A stretch of DNA of 64,000 bases from positions 15,950,001 through 16,014,000 of the forward strand of contig CM065296.1 of assembly GCA_032871835.1 (NCBI GenBank), written 5' to 3'. The notes beneath the pieces were generated by a model, which did not search any database, was not told where the DNA came from, and saw only the letters and a program-made list of their open reading frames with translations. Made by a program: the position numbers and the translations under genes. Shown piece by piece: positions 44,633-57,188 of the stretch. The stretch is from Dipteronia dyeriana (lineage: Eukaryota; Streptophyta; Magnoliopsida; Sapindales; Sapindaceae). How positions within the stretch are numbered: the stretch's first letter is position 1; each line of letters begins with the position of its first letter.

Positions 44633-46792
44633 TGAAATTTCCCTTTATCTTTATACTGTGAATATACCTAGATAGGGGGGTGAATAGGTATATGCTCCAA
44701 TTTTCATCTTCTTTTAAAACAATGCAATTCTAATAATGCTTAATGAAAATTGCAAACAATGACACACAGTATTTACGTGGTAAACCTCCAAAGAGGAAAC
44801 ATCCACGGGTTTATACCACAACCACCGGCGAAAGCAAATCCACTATTTCAAATAAGAGCTACACACTCAAGCAATCAACACATGATCTCCAAGCTATCAC
44901 TCTAACTCTACCCTTGAACCTAGTGATCTACTAAGCCGACTTCCCATCCAAGACCTCTTGTCTCTAGGAAGATTTCTTGCTCAACTATCCAGATCCTCCC
45001 GACCCTAGGTAAGACTTCTTGCTCAACTATCCGAGTCCTCCCGACTCTAGTTGAGACTTCCTTGCTCAATAATCCGAGGTCTCACACCTCTTGTTGAGAC
45101 TTCCACTTGCTTTGCTATCCAAGTCCTCTCGACTCTAGCTAAGACTTCCAATTGCTCAAATCAAAGAATCACTCTAAGATATGAGACTTCCTACCTCTTC
45201 ACAAGGCATCTAAGTGATCATGAATGCAAAACGCAAACAAGTACTCAACATAGAAAATGATGAACAACAAATTCTATGGACATGCAACTAGATAGCTAGA
45301 TTATACTTTCAAAGAGCAATCAAAATTGTATCTAGACAATCTAATCATGTTATCAACTAAAAACATAGATATGAGAATATAGACACCAATTGAAACACTA
45401 CCTAGTTCTTAGAAAATGAAATTAGATCTAGAAATAGTCAATCAAGCATAAGAACAAAAGATTTCTAGAAGTAATTTCATGTTTATCAAGTTTAGCACAA
45501 ATCATTCAATTTATCACAAATATAGATAAACTTGAAAATAAAATTAACAAACCATAAAATGATATCAAATTCATCCTAGTCATGCTTCTTAATCAAATAG
45601 CATCAATCAATAAGAAGATCAGAGAAAAAAACTAAGAAGAAGATGATTTTACCAACAAGGAAGAAAATCACGAACAGAAGATCTGATCACAACGAAAAAT
45701 CTAGACTTTTTTTGGTTCTAGAAATGCTTGGTGTTTTTAGAACTCTTCAAGACACTCGAAATCTATTTTTGAATCAAGTGATTCGGAGTAGAAATGAAGA
45801 AGTTATCACAAAAACAAAAAACAAAAAACAAAATGTTGAGAGAAAAATCCTGCACTAGTTCTTAAATTTCGTTTTTCTCAACTTCTAATGAATGAGAGGG
45901 AAGGAGAGGTTTTAAAGAGAGAACAACCAAAAGACCATTTTTGCCCTCATGCCTTAGTGCATCCCTGAGATGGCGCGTGGGCATCTTGGGGCAGCAAGGC
46001 TTTGGGGCTGAGATGGCCATGCGTCATCTCGGGAAGGTGCCAAGTGATGGCTTGTGCCATCGTCCTCTTCCCTTGCGCTCCTCTCACGTTCTTTGACAGT
46101 TCTTTGGCCTCCAAACTCCGAATTCGAATCCGTTTAAAGATGGCAAACCGGAAATTCCTCATGGACATGGACATATAAGATACTCAACCTAGAAAATAAT
46201 AATTTAACTCAATATATGAAGATGAATACAATGTATGCAACATGAGTTGAAAGTGTAGTATCTTTTGACTAAGAACTCGAAATCAATAGTATGAGTAACC
46301 GAAATGACCGGAACTCAATCAAGAATAATCTAAGACTAAAGTCAAGTTCAAGATCCATGTAATACAAACATATAAATAAACAAACACATTTCACACAAGA
46401 ATGTTACTTTTCCAAAACATGTTACTTTCATACCAAATGCATGAGCATTCAACTTCAAGTGTGTGAATATGTTATACTAAGTGATGCGCTATGATGTAGC
46501 AACACAAATGTATGAATTGTATGTGTGTACGCATATAATGATATATAACTAAGCAGGGACACATATGAATGAATTATGTTTGTGTGCACTTACGCCTTGC
46601 AATAGAAAGAAGAAACTCGATACCTTAGCATCTAAGAATAGTACCAATCCTCTCGAAGATGAACTTTGCATGTTGAGAAGTTGCTTTTCTTCCTTGAAGC
46701 TATTATCATCACGAACCATTTAAGCAACTAAGCATTACAAAGAAATAAAGTTTTGTTATGGAATCAAGCCAATACAAATCTAAAACCTAAAA
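44633..46792 (-). repeat. SireB left (3') LTR
   Basis: The plus strand starts TGAAATTTCCCTTTATC and ends ctaaaa (the terminal CA changed to AA). It has a degenerate set of about 50-bp direct repeats at 44938-45155 built on 'gacttccttgctcaa' and 'atccgag(t/g)tcc', and a GC-rich part at 45950-46090. No gene is evident; the small frames here lack any domain. Confidence 0.9.
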
Positions 46793-46797
46793 CATTC

Positions 46798-47140
46798 TTA
46801 TTCAGCCTTTTTCTTCCCGAAACCCCTTCCAGTTAGGCCCAAGTTTCTTTTTTTTTTTCTGTTGTTACTTGACCTTCTGACAGGTTTTAACAGTAGCAAC
46901 TTTACCAACCATATGAATCTCTTGACCCTTGCCTTTCACAAGAATCGTTTTGGTGCTTTGAACATCTTACATCAGGCCTTGCAAGGTGTATTCCTTATTG
47001 TTCAAGGTGTAGTCCAACATTGAACAAACCAAAGGAATCTGATAGTGAGTTGACAATCATGTCAAGTTTTTGTCTCACCATCTATCTCATCACCATTCAG
47101 TTCTGCAATGTTGAGATGTGCTATGACTTTCACCATACAA
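46798..47140 (-). pseudogene. Displaced second copy of A3 gag sequence inside SireB
   Basis: This aligns base for base, apart from scattered changes, with 55082-55430, which is the A3 gag flank of the right LTR. In the minus-strand reading it covers the lysine-rich end of Gag and the KGKG and MIVNSL region. It sits between the left LTR plus TSD cattc and the SireB 3' region, where a polypurine tract should be. It ends near 47140 without any element boundary. Confidence 0.85.
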
Positions 47141-48534
47141 TGATCACTCATAAACAATGTTGATTGCATTCTCACATCCTCACATTACAAAGAGATATTC
47201 CTAGACTAACATTTCTTCAAGAATATTCAAGAATATCTTCACAAATTCAAAGCACCTGTGAGACAAGAACAACCAAAAGAAATCTTCTACAAAGAAGATA
47301 GGTGAGATAAACAATATACGAAACAAAAACAAAAGTTCCCTTATCTCTTCTTATCTCATGCAAACATAAATTCTTTCTTCCCTTTAATGAATTGTCTCCC
47401 CTTTATATCAAAAGTAAGTAACAATGTGAGGAAAACACTTTCTCCTCCTTTTGGCAAGGAATAGACAAAAAACATATTACACAACCTAGAGAGAGAGATA
47501 AATGCCAAATGAAAATACCTACAAGGTTATTAGGGATGCATAATGAAATCATGCGATAGTGAGCAAACAAGTTGTATAGAGAACTAAGTTTAACAACCTA
47601 AGCTCCCTCTTAACATATGCTCCACATATTAATAAGCAAATTGACTTGTTCACAAGGTAATCACACAATCACACATTTCAAGCAATAAAAGATAGTAAGC
47701 CATTATTTTTCAAAATTAATAAGAGAATCATAGATTTCTTAATATTCTCTCAAAAATAATATCTCATTGCTTATGAATCAAGCACATTAAGCAAAAATGT
47801 GTGTGTGTGAAAATGCTTCTAGCATATATAAAATGAGTGATTATGATATCAACATGCAAACCACTTCAACACCTATCCATCTAAAGCTTTTCCAATCAAG
47901 GTCAAACCGATTATCATCCCAATTTTTTGCTTTAAAGAGAATAGATTTCAACATATGAGCATGTGTGTGCATGTGGCTCGTCATCCCATCTCTGTTTTTC
48001 AACCCGAGCAATCACAATTTTCAACTATACTCCAGTTTAAGCCTTCCTCCATTTCTTTTTAGGCTTTGTATCAAAGATTTTTTAAATGATTCTTTTTCAA
48101 AACTTCTTTGATTTTTCTTACATAAACATATACTCTTCATGATGGCTTTCACTCATCACAATGGTGTAGCCCTTTCCTACATTGGGCGGCTTCACAACCA
48201 AGGTGTGTAACCCTTTCCATGAAGGTACTCATTGAGTTCTATGTAAATGCCGAAGCAAAAAGGATACTAACCATAGGTCATCTATCATGTACTAGACAAT
48301 GAACTTCAAGATGCATCCATAATCTACATGCTTTCAAACCAAATTACTAACACTTAGACATATAAGAGAAGCATTTGTGCACTTTTTAAAAATATTTACA
48401 AAAACTTAAGTGCATGATCTAGAAGTAATAAAACTATTTTATCAAGATCCTTACTTCTCACATGAGTAGCTCTCAAAGAAATAGATATACAATATATTTT
48501 TGCTTATCAAGCCACTCATAACCACACACAAGCA
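47141..48534 (-). other. SireB 3' region with polypurine tracts, no intact ORF
   Basis: It runs from the RNase H stop to the displaced gag copy. On the minus strand it has 'tgccaaaaggaggagaaag' (47436-47455) and 'tataaaggggagaca' (47393-47407), like the internal polypurine tracts described for Sireviruses. Sire elements can carry an env-like ORF here, but I see only short frames and cannot support one. Confidence 0.55.
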
Positions 48535-51500
48535 TTAATCAACACAAATCATGCCAATGGATCTTCTAAGAGATACAAATCTCTCTTTGTCCAAGGGCTT
48601 TGTGAACAAGTCCGCAAGTTGATTTTTAGTAGGCATATGTTCAAGAGTTACTATTGAATGTTCAATAAGTTCTCTAATGAAATGATGCCTAATGTCTATA
48701 TGCTTTGTACGTGAGTGTTGAATCGTATTTATAGAGATGTTAATGGCACTCATATTATCACAATAGAGAGTCATTTTACCTTGATCGATCTCATAATCTT
48801 TGAGAATTTGTTTCATCCATAAAAGTTATGTGCAAGCACTTCCGGCCGTAATATACTCTGCTTCGGATGAAGAAAAAGAGACAGAATTTTGCTTATTGCT
48901 TAGCCAAGCAACAAAATTATTCCCCAAGTAAAAGCAACTGCCAGATGTGCTTTTACGATCATCAATGTTTCCTGCCCAGTCCGCATCATAATAGCCAACA
49001 AGAATATCATTAGTATCAAAGGAATAGAATAAACCAAGATTATGTTCCTTTTATATATCTAATGATTCTTTTAACGATTTTCAAGTGAGATTCTTTTGGA
49101 TTAGCTTGAAACCTAGCACTCAAACCAACAAGCTTGAAACCTAGCACTCAAACCAACACTAAAACAAACATCCGGCCTACTAGTCGTTAGGTAGAGAAGG
49201 CTACCTATCATGCTCCTATGGAGACTTTGATCAACATTTTTTCTTTTTCATCTTTGTCAAGTTTTAAAGTAGTACTCATAGGTGTTTCAAATTCTTTTCC
49301 ACTTTCAAGGCCAAATTTCTTAACAAGATTTCTAGCATATTTAGATTGAGACAACATGATACCATTGCTAGATTGTTTCACTTGCATGCCAAGAAAGTAA
49401 TTGAGTTCACCTACCATACTCAATTCAAATTCTCTTAACATAACATTCATAAAATCATCGACCTTGGTTTTACATGTAGACCCAAAAACAATGTCATCAA
49501 CATATATTTGTGCAACAAAAATGCATTGTCATAATGCATGACAAACAAAGTTCTATCAATACCACCTCTCCTATATTGGTTGTAAATAAGATATTGAGTC
49601 AACCTATCATACCAAGGTTTAGGGGATTGCTTAAGGCCATAAAGAGCCTTTTTCAACTTAAACACATGATTTGGAGAGTGTGGGTACCCTTAGGTTGTTC
49701 AACATACACTTCTTCTTGAATATATCCAGTGAGAAAAGCACTTTTGACATCCATTTGAAACAATTTGAATTTTTTAAGACATGCAGTGGACAACAAAAGT
49801 CTAATGGACTCAAGACGTGCAACGGGTGCAAAAGTCTCATCAAAGTCTACACCCTCAACTTGAGTGTATTCTTGAGCCACTAGTCTTGCTTTATTTCTCA
49901 CTATCTTACCATATTTATATGTCTTATTCCTAAACACCCATTTTGTACTAATCACATTGACATCTTTTGGTATAGTAACTAAGGACCATACTTCATTCCT
50001 CTCGAATTGATTTAGTTCTTCTTGCATGGCATTAACCCAATATTCATCAATAATTGCTTCATTAATATTTTTGGGCTCAATTTGAGAAGTGTAGCAAGCA
50101 TATGAAATTTGGTTAGCTAGTTGCCTTCTAGTTCTAACCCATTCATTCAAATCACCTATGATGTCTTGTTGGTAATGCATGTTCCTAAGTCTAGAATTAG
50201 AATTTTCGACATCTTGTTGGTTATCATTCAAACCATTTTCTAACTCTTGACTTTCTTCTCTAGCAACACTACCATTATCATCATTATGACTAGACTCACT
50301 TTCATCACAACTAGTCACATCAATAGGTGCTTTAGTGTCATTCAACAAATATTCTTTAAGTCATTGACACAATTATTATCACACCAATCAAGCATGCTAA
50401 GATCATTTATTTTCACATTAATAGATTCCATAATAGTCTTAGTTTTCAAATTGAACACTCTATATGCACGACTATTATTAGCATACCCAAGAAAGAGACC
50501 AATATCACTTTTAGCATCAAACTTTCCTAAGTGATCTTTATCATTCAAAATAAAATACTTACTCCCAAAAGTGTGGAAGTAGCTCACATTGGGCTTCTTG
50601 CCCTTCCAAAGTTCATAGGAGGTTTGTTTTATGTCGGGCCTTCTAAATTCTCTATTAGTGACATAGCATGCGGTATTGACCGATTCAGTCCAAAGATTTC
50701 TAGGGACTTTTTTGCTATTGATCATGACCCTAGCCATCTCTTGCAAGACACGATTCTTCCTCTCAACAATACCATTTTGTTGAGGAGTTCTATGAGCCGA
50801 GAACTCATGTGAAATCCCATAATCATAACAAAACTCATTAAATCTAGCATTTTAAAATTCACTCTCATGATCACTCCTAATGCGACATATTTTCTTGATC
50901 CCAATACCTTTTTCATTTTGAACTTGATTACAAAACTTCTTAAAGTAACCAAAAGTTTCGGTCTTGTCTCTAAGAAAATATACCCAAGCAAACCGAGAAA
51001 AATCATTAACACATAAAAAAATGTATTTTTTACCATTTATGCTTTCGGTTTGGATTGGTCCCATTAGGTCCATATGCACAAGTTCTAAAGGCTTCTTAGT
51101 AGCAAAATTAGTGTTCTTTTTATGAGAAACTTTGGTTTGTCTACCTAATTCACATGGTTCTCAAACACCATCTAGCTTTTTACCAAGACTAGGAAGACCT
51201 CTAACAATGTTATATTTCTCAAGCTTCTTTAAATCTTTATAATTAATGTGGCCCAATCTTTCATGCCATAATTCAAGCTTGTTGCACTCATGTGCCATAT
51301 TACATGTTAGTGGATCAACCTCTAAACAATAGCAATTGTACGAAGACCTTTTGACTTTCAAAACAATTATGCCCTTTTTATCGATTATTGTGCACACATC
51401 CTTGTTAGATTAGCTAACTTATTTAAAAATTTCTTTAAAAATTTCAAAGCTAACTTCTTTAAAAATTTCACACAAGTGAGTGATGCTTATTAGATTAGCT

Positions 51501-51664
51501 TGTAGACTGTCTACATACATGGTGTTATGAAGTTCGGGGATACAAATGGTTCCCTTGCTTTTTAGTGTCATCACCAAATGTAACTCATCCACCATCATTT
51601 ATAACAAGATTCTTTAAGAATACCTTGTTAGCAGTCATATTCCTAGATCAACCGCTATCTAGGT
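48535..51664 (-). pseudogene. SireB pol: protease, integrase, RT, RNase H
   Basis: From 51664 leftward: the protease start WYLDSG (51648-51665), a broken protease body, GAG-pre-integrase NKLELWHERLGHINYKDLKK (about 51280-51220), integrase with HMDLMGP (51078), VNDFSRFAW (about 51000) and GIVERKNRVLQEMA (about 50750), a hinge, then RT with [15 protein letters not shown] (about 49940), [20 protein letters not shown] (about 49740), IYVDD (about 49495) and LNYFLGMQVK, and RNase H CDNMSAINIS to NQLADLFTKPLDKERF (48816-48550). These are Sire-type motifs. Stops and frameshifts divide it into about ten pieces. Confidence 0.92.
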
Positions 51665-52864
51665 ACCAACAATAGGATGAATTAGCTCTTAAAGAATATT
51701 GTGCAACCAAACATTGTGTTGTGTTTTTCTTAACCCAAACTTTCTTGACAAGTTTCTCATTCCTACTTTTATTAACATGCTTTGACTTGTTTTTAGACAC
51801 ATTGACTCCATTAGTCACATTTTCAAACAAATCAAACAAAGCATTATCAACTTTCTTATGCATTGTAGAACGAGGCACAACACAAGATTTAACAAACAAA
51901 TCATCAACACACTTATTCTCAACATGCTTTTCCAAGGTCTTCTAGGTCTAATTCTAGATCCATACATGGATGATTGCCTAGGACCATTCAAAGACTTATC
52001 AGGCATATCATTGGCAATTCTACATTTACGAATGTGTTTAAAGCATCTAGGTCTTATGTGTCCTACCATGTTGCAATAATGACAAATAGGTATGAATTTG
52101 AGAAGTTTACCATTTGCTTGAGCATTCAACTCATTTTGCCTTCTCACATTTTTACCTCTTTGGCGTGCAACACTAGATGTCTTGCCTTTTGCATTTAATG
52201 ATGATGTAGTTTGTCTTTGGCATTGTTGAGTCTTTTCCTTGACTTTCATTGTTGATGTTGAGGCACCTCCGGTAGCATTTATGGCTTTACCGTTAGAGAG
52301 TGTACCTACAATTAAATTGCTACAAGCTTTGACAAAAGTAGATTTGTTAGATGAAGGAGTTGACTTTTTATTAACATATCCTAAACCTCTTTTGTCACTT
52401 GAAGACTTTCCAACCTTAATGAGAGCTTTCACTTTATTAGAACTAGATAACATCTTGTTAATCATCTCTTTAGCCTCATTAAGTTTGTCATTAAGCAATT
52501 TCTCTTGATTCTCATGCTCATTAAGTTTTGCTTTAAGCACATTTTCAATTCTCCTAGCACGATCAAGAGATTAATCTCTTTGCTCAATTTCATGCTTCAA
52601 AATACTTAATCTATCATTGTTATCAATCAAGTTTTTCTCAAGATTAAGAATTTTGTCATTAAGATCAATAACACATTTTGAGCTACAATCATGATTTTCT
52701 AACTTCTTAGTAAGAGACTTATTGATCTTAGAGATCCTTTCATTTTCTTGAATAAGATCTTTGATCTTTTGATCATCTAAGTCAATAGACTCACCTTCAA
52801 CAAGAGAAGCCACAAAAGAATACATTTCTTTAATCATGATGAAACAAAAGAAGATAATAAACAC
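51665..52864 (-). pseudogene. SireB gag, C-terminal half: coiled coil and zinc knuckle
   Basis: From 52864 leftward: EMYSFVASLVEGESIDLDDQ, then a long heptad-rich region (KIKDLIQENERISKINKSLT, a stop at about 52571, then LNEHENQEKLLNDKLNEAKE), a serine/threonine/lysine-rich segment, and FIPICHYCNMVGHIRPRCF at about 52090-52030, a CX2CX4HX4C knuckle. The usual N-terminal Gag domain is absent: only about 37 bases lie between the PBS and 52864. That suggests a deletion or a non-autonomous design. A frameshift near 51900 separates it from the protease. Confidence 0.85.
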
Positions 52865-52900
52865 TACAAAGAAGATCTATCTAAGTGCGTCTAGACACCA

Positions 52901-52912
52901 GCTCTGATACCA
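52901..52912 (-). other. Primer-binding site of SireB
   Basis: GCTCTGATACCA is the exact reverse complement of the copia PBS TGGTATCAGAGC, two bases from the 5' LTR end. Confidence 0.92.
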
Positions 52913-52914
52913 AT

Positions 52915-55076
52915 TGAAATTTCCCTTTATCTTTATAGTGTGATTATACCTAGAGGAGGGGGGTGAAAAGGTATATGCTCCAATTTTTGTCTTCTTTTAA
53001 AACACTGCAATTTTAATAATGCTTAATGAAAATTGCAAACAATGACACATAGTATTTATGTGGTAAACCTCCGAAGTGGAAACATCCACAGGTTTATACG
53101 ACAACCACCGCCGAAAGCAAATCCACTATTTCAAATATGAGCTACACACTCAAGCAATCAACACATGCTCTCCAAGCTATTACTCTCACTCTACCCTTGA
53201 ACCTATTGATCTACTAAGCCGACTTCCTATCCAAGACCTTCTGTCTCTAGGAAGATTCCTTGCTCACCTATCTGGATCCTCCCAACCCTAGGCAAGACTT
53301 CTTGCTCAACTATCTGAGTCCTCCCGAATCTAGTTGAGACTTCCTTGCTCAACAATCCGAGGTCTCACACCTCTTGTTGAGACTTCCACTTGCTTTGCTA
53401 TCCAAGTCCTCTCGACTCTAGCTAAGAATTCCAATTGCTCAAATTAAAGAATCACTCTAAGATATGAGACTTCCTACCTCTTCACAAGGCATCTAAGTGA
53501 TCATGAATGCAAAACGCAAACAAGTACTCAACATAGAAAATGATGAACAACAAATTCTATGGACATGCAACTAGATAGCTAGATTATACTTTCAAAGAGC
53601 AATCAAAATTGTATCTAGACAATCTAATCATGTTATCAACTAAAAACATTGATATGAGAATATAGACACCAATTGAAACACTACCTAGTTCTTATAAAAT
53701 GAAATTAGATCTAGAAATTGTCAATCAAGCATAAGAACAAAAGATTTCTAGAAGTAATTTCATGTTTATCAAGTTTAGCACAAATCATTCAATTTATCAC
53801 AAATCTAGCTAAAATTGAAAATCAAATTAACAAACCAAAAAATGATATCAAAATCATCCTAGTCATGCTTCTTAATCAAATAGCATCAATAAATACGAAG
53901 ATCTAAGAAGAAAACTAAGAAGAAGATGATTTTACCAACAAGGATGAAAATCATGAACTGAAGATCTGATCATAACGAAATATCTAGATGTCATTTGGTT
54001 CTAGAAATGATTGGGGTTTGTATAACTCTTCAAGACACTCGAAATCGGTTTTTAAATCAAGTGATTCGGAGTAGAAATGAATAAGTTATCACAAAAACAA
54101 AAATCAAAATGTTGAGAGAAAAATCCTGCACTAGTTTTCCAATTTCTTTTTTTTGAGGAAATGAGAGGTTTTAAAGAGAGAACAACTAAAAGATCATTTT
54201 CCCCTCATGCCTTAGTGCCGCCATGAGATGCACGTGGGAATCTCAAGGCAGCAAGGCTTTGGGGAAGAGATGGCCACGTGCCATCTCGGGAAGGTGCCAA
54301 GTGATGGCTTGTGCCATCGCACCTCTTCCCTTGCGCTCCTCTCGCGTTCTTCGACCGTTCTTTGATCTCCGAACTCTGAATTCAAATCTGTTTGAAGATT
54401 AAAAACCAAGAATCCCTCATAGACATGGAAATATAAGATAATCAACCCATTAAATAATAATTTGACTCAATATATAAAGACGAAGACATTGTATGCAACA
54501 TGAGTTGAAAGTGTAGTATCTTTCGACTTAGAACTCGAAATCAATAGTATGAGTAACCGAATTGATTAGAACTCAATCTTGAATAATCTAAGACTAAAAT
54601 GAAGCTCAAGATCCATCTAATACAAATATATAAACAAATAAACACATTTCACACAAGAATGTAAACTACATAGAGATAGTCTCCAATCATGTATTTTCCA
54701 AAACATGTTACTTTCATACCAAATGCATGAGCATTCAACTTCAAGTGAGTGAATATGTTAATACCAAGTGATGCGCTATGATGTAGGGACACAAATGTAT
54801 GAATTATGTGTGTGTGCGCATATAATGATGCATAACTAAGCAGGGACACATATGAATGAATTGTGTGTGTGTGCGCTTATGCCTTACAAGAGGAAGAAGA
54901 ATCTCGATACCTTAGCATCCAAGAATAGTACCAATCCTCTTGAAGACGAACTTTGCATCATTAGAAGTTGCTTTCTTCCTTGAAACTCTTATCTTCACGA
55001 ACCACTTAAGCAACTAAGTATTAAAAAGACAAAGTTTTGTTATGGAATCAAGCCAACACAAATCTAAAACCTAACA
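52915..55076 (-). repeat. SireB right (5') LTR
   Basis: It is a copy of 44633-46792, starting TGAAATTTCCC and ending CTAACA with CA intact. The ~50-bp repeat set is at about 53221-53440. Followed by aattc (TSD copy with one change from cattc) and A3 gag. Confidence 0.92.
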
Positions 55077-55081
55077 AATTC

Positions 55082-55818
55082 TCATTCAGTCTTTTCCTTC
55101 CCGAAACCCATTCTAATTAGGCCTAAGTTACTTTTTCTTCTGTTGTTACTTGACCTTCTGACAGGTTTTAACAGTAGCAACTTTACCAACTTTACCAACC
55201 ATATGAATCTCTTTACCCTTGCCTTTCACAAGAATCATTTTGGTGCTTTGAACATCTTGCATCAGGCCTTACAAGATGTATTCCTTATTGTTCAAGGTGT
55301 AGTCCAACATTGAACAAACCAAAGGAATCTGATAGTGAGTTAACAATCATGTCAAGTTTTCGTCTCACCATCTATCTCAGCACCATTCAGTTCAGCAATG
55401 TTGAGATGTGCTTTGACTTTTATCATGTGATCTTTCATAGCATGTCCATGTTTCATCCTAAGATTCATGAAAGCAGACGCTGCCTCTCCTCTTAGTCGTC
55501 CTAGACCTCATAGCTAATGTCTCTTATAGAGACATCATTATATCGGCAGTAGTCTCCATTCCTTCATGTTGTTGTTGCCACAGGTCGGAGATGATGGCCA
55601 TAATGTAACGTACATTTAGCAATCTCATCTAAAGACATCCACTACTGATACTCATCTCTTTGCCCCTCAGTAGATTCATTAGTTTGGTGGTTTAGGAATA
55701 GACAGAATGATCTTATGGGTTTTCAACTTACAACAACCCAATTTTTCCTTTTCCATGTGACATAATTATCATCAGTTAAAGTATTATCTTTTAAGAATTT
55801 GATTAGGGATGGGGTCAT
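55082..55818 (-). pseudogene. A3 gag (upstream of SireB)
   Basis: The start codon, read on the minus strand, is at 55818-55816 in the same context as A1 and A2 ('aaattatgaccccatcccta'). Parts corresponding to the Gag core follow, with frame breaks near 55740 and 55480. Near the SireB junction the sequence contains the same in-frame TAG site as A1 and A2. The zinc-knuckle coding part is even shorter than in A2, and the protease catalytic motif is absent. Confidence 0.85.
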
Positions 55819-57020
55819 AATTTCTTTATATTAACAAAAATTATATAAGTAAATAATCATGATATAGCACTTTTGAATATTTATCTTGAATTAAATAAAA
55901 AAATTCAATCGTAAAAATTCAACGGTGATCCAACACCCATAAATGTCACGCCTCCTTTGGGAGTACACACCATTTACTAGTTGGACTAGGTCCCACATAA
56001 TTGTTAACATAACAACCAATGTTTTCTATTTTAGCCTTGCAATTTTATTAACAAGAACTCTTGAGAGGATATTAATAAAATTACATTGAGTGTGTTACCA
56101 AGTTGTTGACCTTCAATATAATCCCTCACGAATATACCTCCTTCAGGAGTAGATATCATTTGGGCTAATTGTCTAGTCTATCCTCGTAAAGAAGTATCTT
56201 GCTAAATTCCATTCATGAATACCTCTTGGGAGGTTATTCACGAAACATAAAGCTCAACTAAACTTGGAGGTCATAGGTGTTCCAAAACACCTTCTCCCAT
56301 TCAATTGTTTAAGGCGTGTGATCGAATTCCAAAGAACGATTTACCAAGTTATCTAGATGCAAATTTAGATACTTAAACCATTCAATGCATGTTCATACCA
56401 AAAGAGATATATGATTGGCACTCCCATTCTATATGACATGTTATCAAACATTGACAAACATTGCAATATTTAGGAAAATATAAATAGCTACAATTTTGGT
56501 CCATCCTAGAAAAACAAGTAAATTACATATGTCTTGGAATACAAAAACTCCTTTCTTGGCGAACAAGTTTTCACATGACCTTTGTCGTTTGGACTCTCTC
56601 GGCTACCTCCTATGGGCGTGCGCACCCTTGGCCCCTACCCATGGGCGTGCACATGCCACAACTCTATAAAGGGCTGCCATGCGCAGCTCATGGCTTCCAT
56701 AGGGCTGCAGTGCATGGCCCATGCCACAACAAACGTTGTTGCATGCTCTTCGCATGCACGTTTGTTGCTATGGCTCGCACGGTCCCAAACTTGTTCCGGT
56801 TGCTCCCAATTCTTCATACCTTCGAGTCTTCTATACTTGAGTGTATTACAGAAGAATTATAAATAAAAATACTGCAGTTTTTTTTTATTACAAAAAAAAA
56901 ATTAGCAACTACCAAGAAGGAAATTATGGTGATGATAGGCCACCCCTCTTGTTACAATCCCAAAACAAAATTACATTGAAATTTTATGACAAAAGGTGAG
57001 CAATAACGAACCACATATAA

Positions 57021-57057
<37 letters not shown>

Positions 57058-57188
57058 TCCAAAAGTAAATATATATACGAATACCTAGAGTGTCATCTCT
57101 TTCTAAAACATGCATATAAACAATAAAAAAAAGATTCACGAACACATACATCAATTAATCATGGGTACAACCAGCCTCTAGCACCAAT
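55819..57188 (-). other. A3 leader with GC-rich hairpin island and degenerate PBS
   Basis: The GC-rich block (56575-56800) inverts that of A1; its hairpin is at 56733-56762 with both GCATGC arms intact around TCTTC (GAAGA on the element strand). The (AT)n tract is at about 57025-57053. At the LTR junction the PBS reads, on the minus strand, TGGTGCTAGAGGC, several changes from TGGTATCAGAGCC. The frames at 56575-56862 and 56582-56866 overlap the GC-rich block and are not conserved as protein. Confidence 0.6.

Larger units (their letters stand above)
44633..55076 (-). mobile_element. SireB: Sire/Maximus-type Ty1/copia inserted in A3
   Basis: Read on the minus strand: 5' LTR (55076-52915), exact PBS, gag coiled coil and zinc knuckle, protease, integrase, RT, RNase H, a 1.4-kb 3' region with purine tracts, then an intrusive piece of A3 gag and the 3' LTR (46792-44633). 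LTR length (2.16 kb), gag coiled coil and pol motifs fit the Sire/Maximus lineage. The N-terminal half of gag is missing, and frames are broken. Removing the element and one TSD restores A3 'gaattcattctcattcag', as in A2. Confidence 0.93.

Noticed and set aside
44938..45155. Short spaced repeats as a CRISPR array
   Set aside because: The units are degenerate, there are no uniform spacers or cas genes, and the sequence is a plant LTR.
47141..48534. Env-like gene of SireB
   Set aside because: Some Sire elements have one here, but all frames are short and without a membrane segment or known domain.
56575..56866. 95-codon plus-strand frames near a 'tatggctcgcacgg' sequence as a host gene
   Set aside because: This is the inverted family-A leader island, present in three copies as part of A1, A2 and A3.
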